This document shows, piece by piece, positions 1 to 6,098 of a DNA stretch of 11,691 bases (its first letter is position 1; each line of letters starts with the position of its first letter). The stretch comes from Candidatus Njordarchaeum guaymasense (lineage in GTDB: Archaea; Asgardarchaeota; Njordarchaeia; Njordarchaeales; Njordarchaeaceae). Both the position numbers and the translations under genes were made by a program. A model generated the notes under the pieces. It made no database searches. It was given only the letters and a program-made list of their open reading frames with translations, and was not told the origin of the DNA. The stretch spans positions 1-11,691 of the forward strand of contig JAUQYT010000324.1 of the NCBI GenBank assembly GCA_030587605.1, in the 5' to 3' direction.

Positions 1-10
1 CGGAGATCCA

Positions 11-1291
11 ATGGTCTATTGGGGTGACATCCACGGTCACTCAGGCCTCTCTGACAGCGCTGGATCACCGGAACACTACTACTATTATGCAAGGTACGTT
101 GCTTGCTTAGACTATTGTTCGCTAACAGATCATGGCGAAATCTTGCAGTTCGAGCTCGGAGGTCTGGATCACTTAGAACAGGCGACCAACCTCGCGTACG
201 ATCCCGGTTGCTTCGTTGCACTTCATGGAATGGAATGGAGTCAAACTAGAACAGGACACTACACTTGTATCTTCAGCGGGGACAGGCTCATCAAGAACCC
301 TGTTCTCTCTTTCTTGGTGATCCCTGATCCACAGCAACTTTGGAGTGCCCTTGACGACTTTACGAGTTCAACTGGCTGCCGTGCACTGGCGCTTCCCCAT
401 CACTCAACGGAGGCAGGGTACATAGAGGATTGGACGTACATGAACCCGAAGTACGTCAAGATCGTGGAAGTCACATCTGTTCATGGGGAGTGTCTGTTTG
501 AGCAGCGGGATCCCCTCTGCTGTAGACCTTGCGTTGATCCTCCGCCTGTGTATACTCCTGGAACCTGCGTCATGGATGCGTTTGAAATGGGATACAGAAT
601 GGTTATGTATGCTTCAAGCGATGGGCATGACGGTCAACCCGGGCACTCACTGGGGCATACGAACGCCTACATAGGTCACCAGCGGCCTTGGACGACTTGG
701 CATACTCGCATCGACTTCCCATACCCGGGAGGAATAACAGCGGTGTACGCTTTGAACCTCACGCGAGATTCAGTCTTCACAGGCTTGGAGAATCAGAGGA
801 TCTTCGCTTCCTCCGACCATGGACGACCCTTCATCAACTTCACGATTAACGGGACGCGCGTCGGCGATGGCTCCACGTTGAAGGTGGCGAACGCCTCAAC
901 CGCTCGGCAGATAAACATTGTAATTGCACAGGACGGGGCACCCGAGGCGAACAAGCGCCCTCAAGCAGCGTCGGTAACCTCTAACTGGGTACCAGACTGG
1001 CATGCTTTCGCCGAAGTCTTCAAGAACGGTAACCTATTGATCCGAATCCCAATAGAATCCCCCGTAGCAAACGCAACGCTTATCGACAGTACTCCCATCA
1101 CGGGGACATCTTATGGATTGGAGAACTGTGTTTTGCTGGACGGAAAATACTACATAAACAGCTTTAGCGACAACCCAGTAGATCCGGCTACACTAGACAC
1201 CTCTGGCGCAGACTTCTACTTATTGCGGATAGTTGGAGACAATGGTCGAACCGCGTATGCGGGGCCGATCTGGGTTGAGGTATCCTCATAG
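11..1291 (+). CDS. PHP-superfamily DUF3604-type metal-dependent protein
   Basis: Seen: the protein opens with GDIHGHS (His8, His10), then TDHGE (Asp40, His41), HGMEWS (His72, Glu75), LPHHS (His130, His131) and SSDGHDG (Asp204, His206). These are the scattered His/Asp metal ligands of a PHP phosphoesterase barrel in the order found in DUF3604 proteins. Residues from about 275 to 426 form a beta-rich C-terminal domain ending in a segment (YLLRIVGDNGRTAYAGPIWVE) typical of this family. Known: PHP domains bind two or three metals and usually hydrolyse phosphoesters; DUF3604 members have no settled substrate. The ATG at 11 follows GGAG at 2-5 with a 5-nt gap, so it may be the true start. However, the frame is also open to the left edge (codons for Gly-Asp-Pro), so the gene could begin outside the window and no signal peptide can be judged. 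The stop is TAG. Confidence 0.8.
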   Translation: MVYWGDIHGHSGLSDSAGSPEHYYYYARYVACLDYCSLTDHGEILQFELGGLDHLEQATNLAYDPGCFVALHGMEWSQTRTGHYTCIFSGDRLIKNPVLSFLVIPDPQQLWSALDDFTSSTGCRALALPHHSTEAGYIEDWTYMNPKYVKIVEVTSVHGECLFEQRDPLCCRPCVDPPPVYTPGTCVMDAFEMGYRMVMYASSDGHDGQPGHSLGHTNAYIGHQRPWTTWHTRIDFPYPGGITAVYALNLTRDSVFTGLENQRIFASSDHGRPFINFTINGTRVGDGSTLKVANASTARQINIVIAQDGAPEANKRPQAASVTSNWVPDWHAFAEVFKNGNLLIRIPIESPVANATLIDSTPITGTSYGLENCVLLDGKYYINSFSDNPVDPATLDTSGADFYLLRIVGDNGRTAYAGPIWVEVSS

Positions 1292-1436
1292 CAGTTTCTG
1301 TCCACAAGCCTCCAAGGCGATCCTCGAAATCATATGGGAGACTCTGACAAGAGAGAGTTGGCAATATCTTGAGACAGATCGTACGGAAGGTAGAAAAGCC
1401 TGCTCAGACCACAGATACGCCATGAGGTGAGTTGCT
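1292..1436 (+). other. intergenic leader of the FKBP gene
   Basis: There is no gene here. An AT-rich GGCAATATCTTG at about 1359-1370 could be a TATA-like box, which would put transcription start near 1390. No terminator-like U-tract is seen after the upstream stop. Confidence 0.25.
1424..1430 (+). promoter_or_regulatory. strong Shine-Dalgarno site for the FKBP gene
   Basis: GAGGTGA matches the archaeal 16S anti-SD core and lies 6 nt before the ATG at 1437. It fixes that start over the ATG at 1432 in another frame. Confidence 0.75.
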
Positions 1437-1766
1437 ATGTCAGAGGCGAAGAATGGCGATACCGTTCGCGTACACTATGTTGGCAGGTTTCCTGGTGGAA
1501 AAGTCTTCGACACGTCAATGGAGAAGGAAGCAATTCGAGCAGGAATCCTTCAGAAGGAGCGGGACTATAAGCCTCTTGTCGTTAAGTTGGGGGCAGGAGA
1601 AGTCATCAAGGGCTTCAACGATGCGATAATCGGTATGAAGCCGGGTGAAGAGAAAACGGTCACTTTGCGGCCCGAAGAAGCCTATGGCAAGACAGGCAAG
1701 CACCCAATGGCTGGGAAGACACTGCAATTCCGGATAATTCTAGTTGACATATTGAGTAAGTCATGA
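1437..1766 (+). CDS. FKBP-type peptidyl-prolyl cis-trans isomerase lacking the IF insert
   Basis: This is a 109-residue FKBP, expected to catalyse cis-trans isomerisation of Xaa-Pro bonds in the cytosol as a folding helper. Seen in order: NGDTVRVHYVGR (residues 6-17), GGKVFDTS (20-27), the VIKGFNDAIIGMKPGEEKTVTL core (about 55-77), PEEAYG, then HPMAGKTLQFRIILVDI. Known: archaeal and SlyD-type FKBPs normally carry an 'insert-in-flap' chaperone domain between the AYG motif and the HPLAGKTL motif. Here the two are separated by only three residues, so that domain is absent while both borders are kept. The segment after FDTS (residues 28-47) is slightly longer than usual and charged. Synonymous-rich homology to two degraded copies in this window shows it belongs to a small local gene family. 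The start is fixed by the SD at 1424-1430; the stop is TGA. Confidence 0.9.
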   Translation: MSEAKNGDTVRVHYVGRFPGGKVFDTSMEKEAIRAGILQKERDYKPLVVKLGAGEVIKGFNDAIIGMKPGEEKTVTLRPEEAYGKTGKHPMAGKTLQFRIILVDILSKS

Positions 1767-1804
1767 CTTAGTGAGAAAGCGATCAGTTTCCTAAAACTTG
1801 ATTG

Positions 1805-1814
1805 AGCGCGCGCT
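1805..1814 (+). promoter_or_regulatory. 10-bp palindrome, candidate operator of the JAMM gene
   Basis: AGCGCGCGCT is self-complementary and is flanked by AACTT (left) and AAGTT (right), giving a wider imperfect dyad. It lies about 11 bp after a TATA-like TAAAAC (1792-1797) and 39 nt before the proposed TTG start at 1854. The identical 10-mer lies 39 nt before the ferredoxin start at 8747 on the other strand. Confidence 0.4.
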
Positions 1815-1853
1815 GAGAAGTTATGAACTCCGCTGCGCTCATTAGGTGTTATC

Positions 1854-2351
1854 TTGGGTCCAGAGAGATCTTCAGATAGAAGTCCAGATAAGAGATCCAT
1901 ATTCTGGTCTCTCGAAACAAGCAGGTGTGTGATTTCAACGGGCAAGCACGTCCTGATCATTCGCTCGGTTATTGACAGCATTCTGACCTACGCGAGGATC
2001 CAGCATCCTAGGGAAGGAATCCTGCTTCTGAGAGGAAGAGTGAATAAGAAGGAGATTCACATTGATGAGGTTGTTATACCTCCCCTTGCCGTTCATGGGC
2101 ATGGTTTCTCAAATTTTCCTCTGCAAATGCTTCCAATGGATCTATCCATAATGGGCACCGCGCACTCTCACCCTTCTGGAGTCCTCCGACCATCAGTTGG
2201 CGATCTAAACCATTTTTATGGCAGATTAATGATCATAGTAGGGTATCCGTATGATTCTGAACAGCAGATAGCAGTCTGTGATAGAGAAGGGAAAATGGTA
2301 GAGTATGACATAGTAAACGGAAATAAGTCTACGCGTCTGAGTAATATGTGA
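1854..2351 (+). CDS. stand-alone JAMM/MPN (Mov34/JAB) metalloprotease-like protein
   Basis: Seen: a full JAMM signature, made of Glu54 in REGILLLRG followed by His104-Ser-His106, Pro107, seven residues, Ser114 and Asp117 (HSHPSGVLRPSVGD). These are the two zinc-binding His, the Asp, and the catalytic Glu/Ser of the family. Known: stand-alone archaeal JAMM proteins include desampylases that cleave isopeptide bonds to ubiquitin-like SAMP modifiers; bacterial relatives act in cofactor sulfur transfer. A deubiquitinase-like role is inferred, since no ubiquitin-like or E1-like gene is in the window. The TTG start is supported by AGGTG at 1844-1848 (5-nt gap). The first 30 residues are Arg/Ser-rich and unlike the family, so a start at GTG 1929 remains possible. 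It is convergent with the next gene, the two stops being 16 nt apart. Confidence 0.82.
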   Translation: MGPERSSDRSPDKRSIFWSLETSRCVISTGKHVLIIRSVIDSILTYARIQHPREGILLLRGRVNKKEIHIDEVVIPPLAVHGHGFSNFPLQMLPMDLSIMGTAHSHPSGVLRPSVGDLNHFYGRLMIIVGYPYDSEQQIAVCDREGKMVEYDIVNGNKSTRLSNM

Positions 2352-2367
2352 ACTAGGCAGTTTGCTT

Positions 2368-3168
2368 CTACGAGCGCAGTATAGATCTGATGAGGTTGTC
2401 GGCGGAGAAGTCTCCCTCTGTTAGTGGAGCCAACGAAGTGTCTTTGCCGATGATCTGCTCTCGAATAGCGGTTACCGATAGTCCTTTCTTGGCGAGATCC
2501 TTCGCTTTTCGAGATAGGTCCTCAAGGTAATCCGCGCAGCTTTGAAGAGCTAGGCGTCCGTCTTGAACGATTCTCCCCAAAGCCGTGAACAGGATGAGTC
2601 TTCGGGTTGGCAGCCTGACAAGTTTTCTCATTGACTTTATGATCTCTGAGGAGTCCTCAAAAGGTCGGAAAGCCTTCGGTCTCTCTGTCACGAAGAGGTC
2701 TCCAGCGAAGCACCAACCTTTTTCCGATTCCAATACCGCTATGTGACCCGTAGTGTGACCCGGGGTTTCAACTATGTTAAAGCGGAAGTTTTCGGTTTCT
2801 ATCTTATTGGGTGAGGGGTGGACTTTCGTTGGCTCTGGGAACCCCCATACAACCTGCTGATATTGGAGTAACTTGGGGACTTGGTTGATTAATGGGATCT
2901 CCTTGGGGTGGGCGTATATTTTGATACCCAACTTTTGTTGCAGAACGTAGTTGGCTCCGATATGGTCCTCGTGGTGGTGGGTGTTTATGACATACTTGAC
3001 GTTTTGTTTCTTGAGAAAATTGACCAGCTCGTCGGCCGTGTGTTTGGGTCCACTGTCTATGAGGAGCCCGTCAACAAGGTAGGTGGCTGCCCAGTAGAGT
3101 GGTTTTCCATTCATCTCTCGGCTCAGCTTGATCTGAGTGACTTCTTCAAGGTGGTTGATCTCAATCAT
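2368..3168 (-). CDS. metallo-beta-lactamase-fold hydrolase
   Basis: Seen (numbering from the preferred start): IDSG with Asp38; the zinc motif THHHEDH (His64, His66, Asp68, His69); PGHTTGH (His138); and AGDLF (Asp157). This is the classic four-layer MBL fold of a cytosolic hydrolase; such families act on thioesters, lactones or phosphodiesters. The substrate cannot be told. Odd: where relatives usually have a GHG-type final zinc ligand, this protein reads LILFTALGRIV (about 191-201), so the last His is missing. Start choice: ATG at 3168 has GAGGAG 6 nt upstream, whereas the longer ATG at 3195 (nine more residues) has no SD, so the shorter form is preferred. It is 266 residues long and ends in TAG. 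It diverges from the dehydrogenase gene across a regulatory gap. Confidence 0.85.
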   Translation of the reverse strand: MIEINHLEEVTQIKLSREMNGKPLYWAATYLVDGLLIDSGPKHTADELVNFLKKQNVKYVINTHHHEDHIGANYVLQQKLGIKIYAHPKEIPLINQVPKLLQYQQVVWGFPEPTKVHPSPNKIETENFRFNIVETPGHTTGHIAVLESEKGWCFAGDLFVTERPKAFRPFEDSSEIIKSMRKLVRLPTRRLILFTALGRIVQDGRLALQSCADYLEDLSRKAKDLAKKGLSVTAIREQIIGKDTSLAPLTEGDFSADNLIRSILRS

Positions 3169-3278
3169 CCTAAGCTCCTCTTTCACTTCTTGCATTTGAG
3201 AAACGATACTTTGGCAATTTCTTTGGCTATTCTCTTAAGTTTTTGCGTCTAACGAATCAAGGAAGGCGCTGAATGCTG

Positions 3279-3311
3279 GCAAGTTTTCCTCTCTCCTTTC
3301 GGAAAACCTGC
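3279..3311 (+). repeat. inverted repeat in the divergent promoter region
   Basis: GTTTTCC (3283-3289) pairs with GGAAAAC (3301-3307). One mismatch further out, GCA pairs with TGC, giving 10 of 11 bp around an 11-nt pyrimidine-rich loop. It lies between the divergent MBL and dehydrogenase genes, so it could be a binding site for a dimeric regulator or a hairpin in a leader. Confidence 0.4.
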
Positions 3312-3324
3312 GTTTGTACTATGC

Positions 3325-3344
3325 TTATATCACGGTCACGTGAC
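3325..3344 (+). promoter_or_regulatory. TATA-like box followed by palindrome, dehydrogenase promoter
   Basis: TTATAT at 3325-3330 is a reasonable archaeal TATA core, predicting transcription start near 3352. GTCACGTGAC at 3335-3344 is a perfect 10-bp palindrome between the TATA and the predicted start, a position where a bound repressor would block initiation. Confidence 0.4.
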
Positions 3345-3349
3345 ATATC

Positions 3350-3403
3350 ATGGAGAATAGGGATCTGATTGAAAGAGAGGTTAGGAGGGACGTCGAAAAT
3401 TGA
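3350..3403 (+). CDS. possible 17-residue leader peptide of the dehydrogenase gene
   Basis: ATG at 3350 opens a 17-codon frame (MENRDLIEREVRRDVEN) whose TGA stop (3401-3403) overlaps the TTG start of the dehydrogenase as TTGA. The predicted transcription start near 3352, from the TATA at 3325, coincides within a few bases, so a leaderless short ORF is conceivable. It also contains the only SD-like AGGAGGG (3383-3389) before the dehydrogenase. The peptide is highly charged and resembles nothing known to me. It may be chance. Confidence 0.2.
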   Translation: MENRDLIEREVRRDVEN

Positions 3404-4206
3404 ATAGTTTTGTAGAGCATAGGCTCTCAGGTAGGGTGGCGTTGGTTACTGGATCTAGCGCCGGAATCGGCAGGGGAATCAGTATCAGATTTGCGAGTGA
3501 AGGGGCTGACGTGATTGTTAATGGCAGAAATGAGAAGGCAATGCAGGAGACAAGTCAGATAATTGAGAAACTGGGAAGGAAAGCACTTGCAGTCAGAGCG
3601 GATATAAGCAAGAGCAAACAGGTCGAGGAAATGGCGAAGCAGGCATACGACAGGTTTGGCAGAGTCGATGTTCTTGTAAACAATGCTGGTATAAGTGGAA
3701 CTCCCTACAAGCTCATCGATCTCCCTGAAAATGAGTGGGATCAGGTTATGGAAACCAATCTTAGAGGGACGTGGCTCGTCTCCAAGGCCATCTGCAAACG
3801 GATGTTGAAGCAAACGCCTTTGAAGAACAGCTCTGTACTGGGTAAGGTGGTCAACATTTCATCAGATGCTGGGAAAGCTGGGCAACCGACAATAGGGTGC
3901 TACTCGGCATCAAAGGCCGGGGTAATAGCTTTGACGCAAGCGATGGCGAGGGAGTTAGGCCCCAAGATTACCGTGAACGCCATCTGCCCAGGATACATTA
4001 TGACGAGCATGTATAACATGGATGAGGGGATGGCTAAGGCCGCGATGTTGTTGCTTTCAAATATCCATAGTTTTGGGGAGATACCCATGAAACGCATTGG
4101 AGTGCCTGAGGACGTTGCTGGCGTTGCAGTGTTCCTTGCTTCGAGGGATTCTGACTATGTGACGGGCCAGGCAATAAATGTGTGCGGCGGAATAATATTT
4201 CAGTAG
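3400..4206 (+). CDS. short-chain dehydrogenase/reductase (FabG-like SDR)
   Basis: This is a classical 268-residue NAD(P)-dependent SDR. Seen: nucleotide-binding TGSSAGIG (residues 17-24), NNAG (94-97), catalytic Ser155 in NISS, the Tyr168-Ser-Ala-Ser-Lys172 active site, ICPGYIMT after it, and the usual C-terminal VTGQAINVCGG. The Arg40-region NGRNEKA after the second strand favours NADP(H), by family rule. Substrate is unknown; relatives reduce 3-oxoacyl groups or oxidise sugars and alcohols. A TAG at 3382-3384 in the same frame leaves TTG 3400 as the only early start. AGGAGGG at 3383-3389 precedes it with a rather long gap (about 10 nt). The C-terminus is complete although the FKBP remnant begins within the stop codon region. 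The stop is TAG. Confidence 0.9.
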   Translation: MNSFVEHRLSGRVALVTGSSAGIGRGISIRFASEGADVIVNGRNEKAMQETSQIIEKLGRKALAVRADISKSKQVEEMAKQAYDRFGRVDVLVNNAGISGTPYKLIDLPENEWDQVMETNLRGTWLVSKAICKRMLKQTPLKNSSVLGKVVNISSDAGKAGQPTIGCYSASKAGVIALTQAMARELGPKITVNAICPGYIMTSMYNMDEGMAKAAMLLLSNIHSFGEIPMKRIGVPEDVAGVAVFLASRDSDYVTGQAINVCGGIIFQ

Positions 4207-4282
4207 GACTGACAAGCATCCGAACGCTGGTAAGATGCTTCAATTCTGAATCATCTTAGTAGACATCATTAACAAGACATGA
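4205..4282 (+). pseudogene. C-terminal remnant of a second FKBP gene
   Basis: Read in the frame from 4205, the DNA encodes RTDKHPNAGKMLQF, a TGA at 4247-4249, then IILVDIINKT and TGA at 4280. This matches the last 26 codons of the intact FKBP at 1437-1766 (KTGKHPMAGKTLQF-R-IILVDILSKS) without a gap. The internal TGA falls exactly where the intact gene has CGG (Arg). Most base differences are synonymous (His, Pro, Gly, Leu, Ile, Val codons), so the copy diverged as a working gene before breaking. The 5' portion is gone: the homology starts at the stop codon of the dehydrogenase. Confidence 0.8.
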
Positions 4283-4536
4283 TGGTACATACTTCGCTCG
4301 AATATGCTGCAAGTCACTGTAGGCAATATGTATGAAGGATTGTTTCGCGTGCTCGGGGTGTACTGTTTTAGTGGGGATACGTAAGGTTGTTTTGGGAGCT
4401 CCGTTGGGTCGAGAGGGTTGTCGGCTCGTTTCTATTTAGGGAGAATCGCACATTTATTAATGCTATATGATCTTATTATTGGGCGTAGACGGTTTGACTT
4501 GAGATAAGCAATACTGATGGCCGGCGGCGGTTAGGG
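4283..4536. other. intergenic region before the MNT/HEPN pair
   Basis: No gene is recognised. The AT-rich stretch 4451-4480 contains several TATA-like cores (TTTATTAA, CTATATGA, CTTATTATT) and is the likely promoter zone for the downstream pair. The remainder is G/T-rich with only very short open frames. Confidence 0.35.
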
Positions 4537-5055
4537 ATGGCTGATTCTAAGCTGTACGACTACGAGTTTTATGATCCGTTGATCCAGGAATTCTTGTCGA
4601 AGGTTAAACAGCTGTGCAAAAGCAACCTTATCTCAGTCGTATTGTTTGGCTCAGTCGCGCGGGGAAAGGGGAAAAAGGAAAGTGATATTGACTTTCTGAT
4701 TATACTTCAAGACGCCTCGGATGATCACTATGAACGTTTGAAACCGTTTGTTGACATCGAATTAGGAATGAGGAAAAACGCCTCTTACCAGCGGTACTTA
4801 AGAGAAGGATTGATGCCATGCTTGAGCTATCTCATTCTCTCAAAGAGGGAGGCAGACGAGAACCAGTACGTTTTTCTGGACATGGTGGAAGATTCGATTG
4901 TTCTGTTTGACTCCAGCAACTACTTTAAGGGAAGGCTCTCAGCACTGAAGAAGCGATTGTCTTCTCTTGGCTCCAAGAAGGTGCTGCTCGAAGATGGGAG
5001 CTGGTACTGGGACTTGAAACCTGATCTGAAGCTGGGAGAGGAATTCGTACTATGA
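4537..5055 (+). CDS. MNT-type nucleotidyltransferase, partner of HEPN protein
   Basis: Seen: LFGSVARGKGKKESDIDFLII, with Gly38-Ser39 and the two metal-binding acids Asp50 and Asp52 of the polymerase-beta nucleotidyltransferase fold. Known: 'minimal nucleotidyltransferases' paired with HEPN proteins can act as antitoxins, in some cases by adding AMP to the HEPN toxin. The gene overlaps the following HEPN gene by 4 nt (ATGA), so the two are co-translated. At 172 residues it is longer than the roughly 100-residue bacterial MntA type and has an extra C-terminal part of about 65 residues. The usual third carboxylate strand appears here as LSYLILSKREA without an obvious Asp, so catalytic activity is uncertain. 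The start ATG has only a weak SD (TTAGGG directly before it). Confidence 0.85.
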   Translation: MADSKLYDYEFYDPLIQEFLSKVKQLCKSNLISVVLFGSVARGKGKKESDIDFLIILQDASDDHYERLKPFVDIELGMRKNASYQRYLREGLMPCLSYLILSKREADENQYVFLDMVEDSIVLFDSSNYFKGRLSALKKRLSSLGSKKVLLEDGSWYWDLKPDLKLGEEFVL

Positions 5056-5492
5056 GCTCGAATAAGGACCTTGGCAAGAGACTGATAACTCAGGCTGAAA
5101 GGATCATGCGGTGGGAATTGAAGACTGCGGTAGAAAACAAAGACTGGAATCTCACCGTGAGGCGATCTCAGGAAGTTGTTGAACTGTCACTCAAAGGCGC
5201 CCTGAAGATACTTGGCATAGACTTCCCGAAGGTCCACGATGTCGGCATGATTTTCACAAAAGGAGCCAAAGAAAAAGGGGCGCCTCTCCAAGACGATACT
5301 TTGACAAGGATACAGGAAGTTTCTAAATGGCTTGCGGAGGCTAGAGCTCCAGCCTTCTACGTGGAAAGGAGTTACAGCAAGGAAGTTGCTTCGAAAGCTA
5401 GGCGGGACGCAGTCTTCGTCTTGCAGGCAACCAAAAGTGCAGTACTGAAGAGCACGAAGCAGATACATCGGAGAATGGAGTCCCAACTATAG
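5052..5492 (+). CDS. HEPN-domain protein of the MNT/HEPN pair
   Basis: This is a 146-residue all-helical HEPN protein (PF05168-like). Seen: RRSQEVVELSLKGALKILGIDFPKVHDVGMIF (about 38-69) is the typical helix-turn-helix core of the family with the conserved Q-E, Lys and HD. The C-terminal helix YSKEVASKARRDAVFVLQ corresponds to the YT-x-E-x-A segment of relatives. Known: many HEPN proteins are RNases with an R-x4-6-H motif, and their MNT partner neutralises them. I see no clear R-x4-6-H here, so it may be a non-catalytic or regulatory version. It starts inside the stop of the MNT gene (ATGA, 5052-5055). It is convergent with the acetyltransferase gene, 18 nt between stops. Confidence 0.85.
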   Translation: MSSNKDLGKRLITQAERIMRWELKTAVENKDWNLTVRRSQEVVELSLKGALKILGIDFPKVHDVGMIFTKGAKEKGAPLQDDTLTRIQEVSKWLAEARAPAFYVERSYSKEVASKARRDAVFVLQATKSAVLKSTKQIHRRMESQL

Positions 5493-5510
5493 TGCGTTGC
5501 CTTCTAATGC

Positions 5511-6098
5511 TTAGGTGATTGTGTAGCGCATTATTGGGCGAGTCTTGGAGCGGCGAAGAACCTCCGTGAATCCAGCTTTGAGGAAAGAGCGCAGTAAACC
5601 AGTGTATGCAAAAGGGTCTGGTAGTCGACCCTTCTGCGGGTCCACGGGATAGCCTTCAAGGGTCTTGCCGCCTCTCTGTCTTGCATAGTCTATTGCGGCA
5701 CGGAGGAGTCTGATCATGAGGCCCTTGTTTCTGTGCGATTTTGCGACAAAGAAGCACACCACGGACCAGACGGGCTTGTCGTCGATTCGCTTTAGTGTCC
5801 GTGAACGTTCCAATGAGTTATATGTCTCTCTTGGCGCAACGGAGCACCATGCAACAGGCTCTTGGTGATCGTATGCGATGATGCCGGGGACTTGACCAGA
5901 GGCTACTATCTTTTTGAGTGCCTTTTTGTTGGCTTTTCCTTTCTGCTTGTTGAACTGTGTTCGGGTTAGCCTCCACCACATGCACCAGCAGCCGCCGCAG
6001 GCTCCGTGTTCGCCGAAAAGCTTTTCGAGGTCTGTCCAGCGGACTGGCGTCAATGGGTGGAAATTAAGGTTTGGTAATTCTTCTAGTTTCTGAGTCAA
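5511..6098 (-). CDS. GNAT-family N-acetyltransferase, Cys-rich N-terminal subfamily
   Basis: Seen: an N-terminal motif GACGGCWCMWWRL (about residues 32-44), then GIIAYDHQEPVAWCSVAPRE (beta strands 2-3), WSVVCFFVAKSHRNKGLMIRLLRAAIDYAR (strand 4 and the acetyl-CoA pyrophosphate loop, R-N-K-G-L), and a C-terminal FLKAGFTEVLRRSKTRPIMRY. This is a 195-residue single-domain GNAT, expected to transfer an acetyl group from acetyl-CoA to an amine; the acceptor is unknown. The clustered CGGCWC is a hallmark of a subfamily I recall mainly from bacteria, which would fit horizontal acquisition (inference). The TTG start is supported by GGAGG at 6108-6112, 9 nt upstream. No partner gene is adjacent on this strand except the AOR operon 247 nt upstream. 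Confidence 0.85.
   Translation of the reverse strand: MTQKLEELPNLNFHPLTPVRWTDLEKLFGEHGACGGCWCMWWRLTRTQFNKQKGKANKKALKKIVASGQVPGIIAYDHQEPVAWCSVAPRETYNSLERSRTLKRIDDKPVWSVVCFFVAKSHRNKGLMIRLLRAAIDYARQRGGKTLEGYPVDPQKGRLPDPFAYTGLLRSFLKAGFTEVLRRSKTRPIMRYTIT

Noticed and set aside
853..862. GACGCGCGTC palindrome
   Set aside because: It lies inside the DUF3604 coding region and is not related in position to any start.
4214..4240. AAGCATC/GATGCTT inverted repeat that looks like a terminator hairpin
   Set aside because: It lies inside the FKBP remnant, whose codons explain the sequence, and no T-tract follows.
4205..4282. FKBP 3' ends as integrase attachment-site duplicates
   Set aside because: The copies differ at many synonymous positions rather than being identical cores, and no integrase gene is present.
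4517..4534. Five-codon ORF (MAGGG) before the MNT gene
   Set aside because: It is too short to support and explained by a GGC/GGT run.
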